From positions 1 to 8,703 of the forward strand of contig JAYWHK010000193.1 of the NCBI GenBank assembly GCA_043777755.1: DNA of 8,703 bases, in the 5' to 3' direction. Under the pieces are notes generated by a model that saw only the letters and a list, made by a program, of their open reading frames with translations, was not told the DNA's origin and searched no databases. Source of the DNA: CANHEE01 sp043777755 (lineage in GTDB: Bacteria > Bacteroidota > Bacteroidia > Chitinophagales > Saprospiraceae). This document shows, piece after piece, positions 7,001-8,703 of the stretch. The translations under genes and the position numbers were made by a program. The stretch's first letter is position 1; each line of letters begins with the position of its first letter.

Positions 7001-8633
7001 TGCCGTCAAACACTTGGCGAATCTTTAGGTTGTATGTTTGTCCTGGACTAAAACCAGTAATTATATTGTTGGAAGAGTTGTCAATTACAACAAGCCCATT
7101 GGGCCCAACGAAGATAAACCTTTTCCCTGTTGATGAAAGAACAATGTTATTGGGAGTCCACTCTATTTTAAGTTTATTACCCATAGGGATAAAATTAAAA
7201 GTAACAGGTGATTGCGAACATTCAATACTTGGTTCTATTGGTGTTTTTGTTGCTAATGTGACTACACCACCTGCTAAAAAGGACGCACAGCCGTTGTAAC
7301 CCGCTTGGCAACATTCCGAAGTTAGCCTAACAATGTAATCAGTTGTAGGGTTTAAGCCACTGAAAGTATAAGAAAGATCAGGGTCAGTAGCATTGACCCA
7401 TTGCACTTGGATAACCGTAGCATTTTGGATTAATTCTACTTTAAATTTGTCATTAGAAGTTAATAAATTTCTCCATTTTACGGTAATACTATTGTGCGTT
7501 AAATTGCTAACAGATGCACTTTGAGGACTTTTGCAAGGCTCAAATAATGTTTGTTGTGTTATTGCTAAAACAGCATCATTTAATGTCCAAACGCATTGCT
7601 GTGTTACAGGGTCTGTACCAAGACAACAGTAGGCTTTGATTTTTATTTTGTAGCTTGTATTTTCTTTTAAACCATTGAATTGATGGTAAATGGTGTTTCC
7701 ATTAAATCCATTGGGGCCAATCCACTCAGAAGCATAAGGTTGCGTATTATTTCCTTCAAAAATCTCTAATAGAAATTTTTTCTTTAGTTGATTGTTGAGC
7801 GATGAAAGCGGCGGCACAAAAGATACAGCAATACTGTTATCAGTTGTATTCGTCACTGTTAAGTTTGGAGGAGTCGCACATGGATAGTTGGTTACAGCGG
7901 TCGTTGTCACTCCTGGACTAAGGCAACTTTGATTAGGATTTAGAGGGTCTGCACTAATACATGAACAATAAGGTGAAATCTCTACAATGTATTCTGTATT
8001 TGGTGTAATTGCAGGAAAATTAGATGAATTTACAAGTAAATTAAAGCTTAATAGGTTTGGATAACTATTATTAGAAAGCCCAGCTGAATAAGGCAGATTA
8101 AATTCTTTCAGTAAACTGTACTGCAAATTTTTAATTTTAATATTAAATCCTTCCGTTGGATATGCGATTGGATTTACCCATGTAATATCAAAAGAATTAA
8201 TGGTTTCATCTTTAACAATTGCTTGCGAAATCTGTCCGCAACATGGAGTCGATACCGCAAGATTTTGTGACCAATTGTTAGTACAAGTAGGAGTTATAAT
8301 TTTTACAATATGAACTAAATAATCAGTACATGGTTGAACATTTGTAAAATTGACAGTACCAGAAAAATTAATCTGAGCAGTTTTTGTTTCAATTACTGCC
8401 CCGTTCTTTATTAAAGTTACGGAATAAGAATTTGTATTATTATTATTAGTACTGATTGATACAGCTACTTTATTAGAAGAACCAGTCGCACTAACTGACT
8501 TCGTATCGCAGTCATTGTTATTTGAATAAGGAGCAGCAGTAGTTGCAACAATTGAAAAAACTGTGGAAGAATTAGTTGTTGAACAATTTCGAGTGACTTC
8601 AAATGTATACTCGATGTTCCAGTTTTTGAAATT
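4092..8633 (-). CDS. Multi-FN3 secreted-type protein, 5'-incomplete N-terminal part of a split giant protein
   Basis: The frame is open for 1513 codons from AAT at 8631-8633 to TAA at 4092-4094. The first usable start is TTG at 8126, but homologous-looking FN3 sequence runs through the 169 codons before it, so TTG is unlikely to be the true start. Numbering from 8633: residues 1-42 are the tail of an FN3 domain (IEYTFEVTRNC). Six FN3-like domains follow, at about 43-130, 131-252, 253-367, 368-472, 473-566 and 567-692. Most are bounded by a Pro-Cys or Glu-Cys, with further Cys pairs in the F-strand region (YCSC, YCCLG, ECCQ). A calcium-loop motif follows at 702-713, then a PPPTNTPNPNN linker. 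Next is a beta module with GKGVMAVP near 780 (about 732-829), an Asp/Gly-rich linker with Cys, and a charged helical block at about 939-1244. The rest is beta-rich, with CDGFGG at 1364-1369, LDFSD near 1440 and WKGFYIGEIKVKLPQ at 1479-1493. Asn tracts at 8436-8447 (AAT x4) and 6111-6125 (five Asn codons) are trinucleotide runs. The Cys content and FN3 modules imply export. No enzyme motif (for example HExxH) is seen. Confidence 0.85.
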   Translation of the reverse strand, partial: NFKNWNIEYTFEVTRNCSTTNSSTVFSIVATTAAPYSNNNDCDTKSVSATGSSNKVAVSISTNNNNTNSYSVTLIKNGAVIETKTAQINFSGTVNFTNVQPCTDYLVHIVKIITPTCTNNWSQNLAVSTPCCGQISQAIVKDETINSFDITWVNPIAYPTEGFNIKIKNLQYSLLKEFNLPYSAGLSNNSYPNLLSFNLLVNSSNFPAITPNTEYIVEISPYCSCISADPLNPNQSCLSPGVTTTAVTNYPCATPPNLTVTNTTDNSIAVSFVPPLSSLNNQLKKKFLLEIFEGNNTQPYASEWIGPNGFNGNTIYHQFNGLKENTSYKIKIKAYCCLGTDPVTQQCVWTLNDAVLAITQQTLFEPCKSPQSASVSNLTHNSITVKWRNLLTSNDKFKVELIQNATVIQVQWVNATDPDLSYTFSGLNPTTDYIVRLTSECCQAGYNGCASFLAGGVVTLATKTPIEPSIECSQSPVTFNFIPMGNKLKIEWTPNNIVLSSTGKRFIFVGPNGLVVIDNSSNNIITGFSPGQTYNLKIRQVFDGTHDSYTKACDWYTKEVTFEPPCTSDVNVTVKCLGVKALMFDVSKPLPSGMKLKVKYRDVTQKLIQFATIDVNDFCDNTAFSNVPINSLVSQNVSANWISQIITPNPQEKYILSGLKDCSFYEIQVTIEKEDNICKAISFSTYYHTLGSVGIGFPIGADVNQNGIDDECEGFTPPPTNTPNPNNLVKLICGQDPPIVPEIGIPYTNGKINDIFIVNGFPFEITEISKEPNTQNIYTGKGVMAVPMADQDLLVEFKSVTVSLIDGLTKKVTSGTVKSQKDASNAVDLVKTINQINNNNNDPNAKFCGDPQDNTTLNEFGFNSKGKFAKTPPYEPYSDGDPFDSNFTPSGFDKDGNFLGDPAKKYDDCGCDIKGQAKPGSGIPCTPNCKPPYHWVGENSETIEGRKLYALKKEKLKDDIVKILKTREANNATELTAKKTECDVQRGIMRKSVETLKYNGALVFGPNNEWITAGMSKYFDKAPLPFKTKMTRDESHEALEEAHIKLYYCDVEETKFDKIDKIIKKLKDNAVLDMYLNNIGFQIRTMEDDQAKKFITEHNAGNPNNFMVWLAERIDKKIEYDVKYGKIVEASTNYKKYDLSPASKDRDWENTSEGVASIEKTVVKKPKFSLADIGQMAAKDANVMELLKLYHEQPEKLLTSVEENLRFEYEQGYNSIGGVSRAYILEAVHQKRLMMFGAGSAVGTPLSRSKDGAAKTQNVYFDNIQFTPTGSTVDIYVIIDFKGYQQVFQVLKAPLSAAGFKNPIKLALGSDFSFPISNVARFTLKGQPNPALAGNGAPTTTIAPPPGPQSPTSGENGTYVVIGCDGFGGLNLDVKIEFCRKYFVPLDSKGIELAEPAKVEATFKIKVLDFDNVVIDKLSVSNFALAKNKDYQFSLTNVVLDFSDTETPTTVIFPSNYITSFANQVNNGGTTTFNPTPAWKGFYIGEIKVKLPQKWSKQGEPAKEVGAKNFIID
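6498..6530 (-). other. Calcium-binding loop motif of thrombospondin-type-3 / EF-hand kind inside the FN3 protein
   Basis: The encoded residues are DVNQNGIDDEC followed by Glu-Gly. Asp/Asn at loop positions 1, 3 and 5, Gly at 6, and acidic residues at 8-10 and 12 match the calcium-loop pattern of thrombospondin type 3 repeats, including the adjacent Cys. It occurs once, between the last FN3 domain and a Pro/Asn-rich linker, so it probably marks a rigid junction at the end of the FN3 array. Calcium binding is inferred from the pattern only. Confidence 0.6.
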
Positions 8634-8677
8634 TTAGGTATAAATTTTTTAGACACTAAAATTTTATAACATTTTTA
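8605..8677 (-). pseudogene. Remnant of the upstream FN3 coding frame, out of frame by one base with the main ORF
   Basis: In the minus-strand frame that contains the GTG at 8654-8656, codons before about 8615 encode YKILVSKKFIPKISKTGT. In the frame of the main ORF, the codons just after that point encode EYTFEVTRNC. Joined, these read as the usual C-strand to F-strand course of an FN3 domain (compare FPAITPNTEYIVEI and FSGLNPTTDYIVRL in the next domains). One extra base near 8614/8615 would unite them. The remnant frame has its own TAA at 8675-8677, and the main frame has stops at 8634-8636 and beyond. The ORF that starts at GTG 8656 therefore is not a gene of its own. Lost coding sequence or a sequencing indel would give the same picture. 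Confidence 0.45.
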
Positions 8678-8703
8678 TAATTTTTATAAAAATAAAATAT
8701 CAA
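8634..8703. other. Very AT-rich 5' flank of the large gene at the window edge
   Basis: Nearly all bases here are A or T. ATTTTTAT at 8671-8678 and ATAAAAAT at 8686-8693 are exact inverted copies, and TTTTTATAAAAA at 8681-8692 is itself a palindrome. In the frame of the downstream ORF there are several stops, and no ATG leads into it. I cannot identify a promoter with a Bacteroidota -33/-7 pair, and a signal peptide for the FN3 protein is not encoded here. Confidence 0.5.

Noticed and set aside
4092..8126. TTG at 8124-8126 as the real start of the FN3 gene
   Set aside because: The frame upstream is open for another 169 codons and encodes one complete FN3 unit plus parts of two others. TTG lies inside an FN3 domain with no signal peptide after it.
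8465..8656. 63-codon ORF from GTG 8656 as a separate small gene
   Set aside because: Only its first codons make FN3-like sense. After about 8615 the FN3 sequence moves to the next frame and this frame becomes a Leu/Gln-rich shadow.

Overview
The window looks like part of a Bacteroidota genome (Cytophagia/Saprospiria/Flavobacteriia-like; I cannot place it further). The reasons are low GC (roughly 38-40% by eye), giant secreted-type proteins built from fibronectin type III (FN3) modules, lack of obvious Shine-Dalgarno sites, and intergenic AT-rich repeats with CACGAATT and AATCAGTGTT words of a kind I recall from this phylum. All convincing genes lie on the minus strand, so the reading order runs from high to low coordinates.

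Region by region, in transcription order. (1) 8634-8703 is very AT-rich, with stops in the relevant frame and remnants of an upstream FN3 coding frame. (2) 4092-8633 is one long open frame of 1513 codons. It begins in the middle of an FN3 domain without any start codon. It then holds six more Cys-bounded FN3-like domains, a calcium-loop motif, a Pro/Asn linker, a small beta module, a charged helical block and a beta-rich C-terminal part. (3) A single TAA at 4092-4094 ends that frame, but the same frame continues at once through eight sense codons into (4) 570-4067, an 1165-codon beta-rich ORF with no signal peptide. (5) 268-569 is a 302-base gap filled with direct repeats and a 13-bp perfect inverted repeat. 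(6) 1-267 is the first 89 codons of another gene with a clear Sec signal peptide. It runs off the window edge.

Main interpretation: the two large ORFs are halves of one giant cell-surface or secreted protein of at least about 2,690 residues. It is broken by an in-frame nonsense codon and, at its 5' end, by an apparent one-base frameshift plus loss of the N-terminus. It may be a recently decaying gene, a stop-codon-readthrough or reinitiation arrangement, or a locus affected by assembly errors near a contig end. The sequence alone cannot separate these. The product has no recognisable enzyme motif. Its architecture suggests an extended, disulfide- and calcium-stabilised surface protein, but function is unknown. 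The signal-peptide gene downstream on the same strand may be a partner, though the repeat-filled gap makes a shared transcript uncertain.
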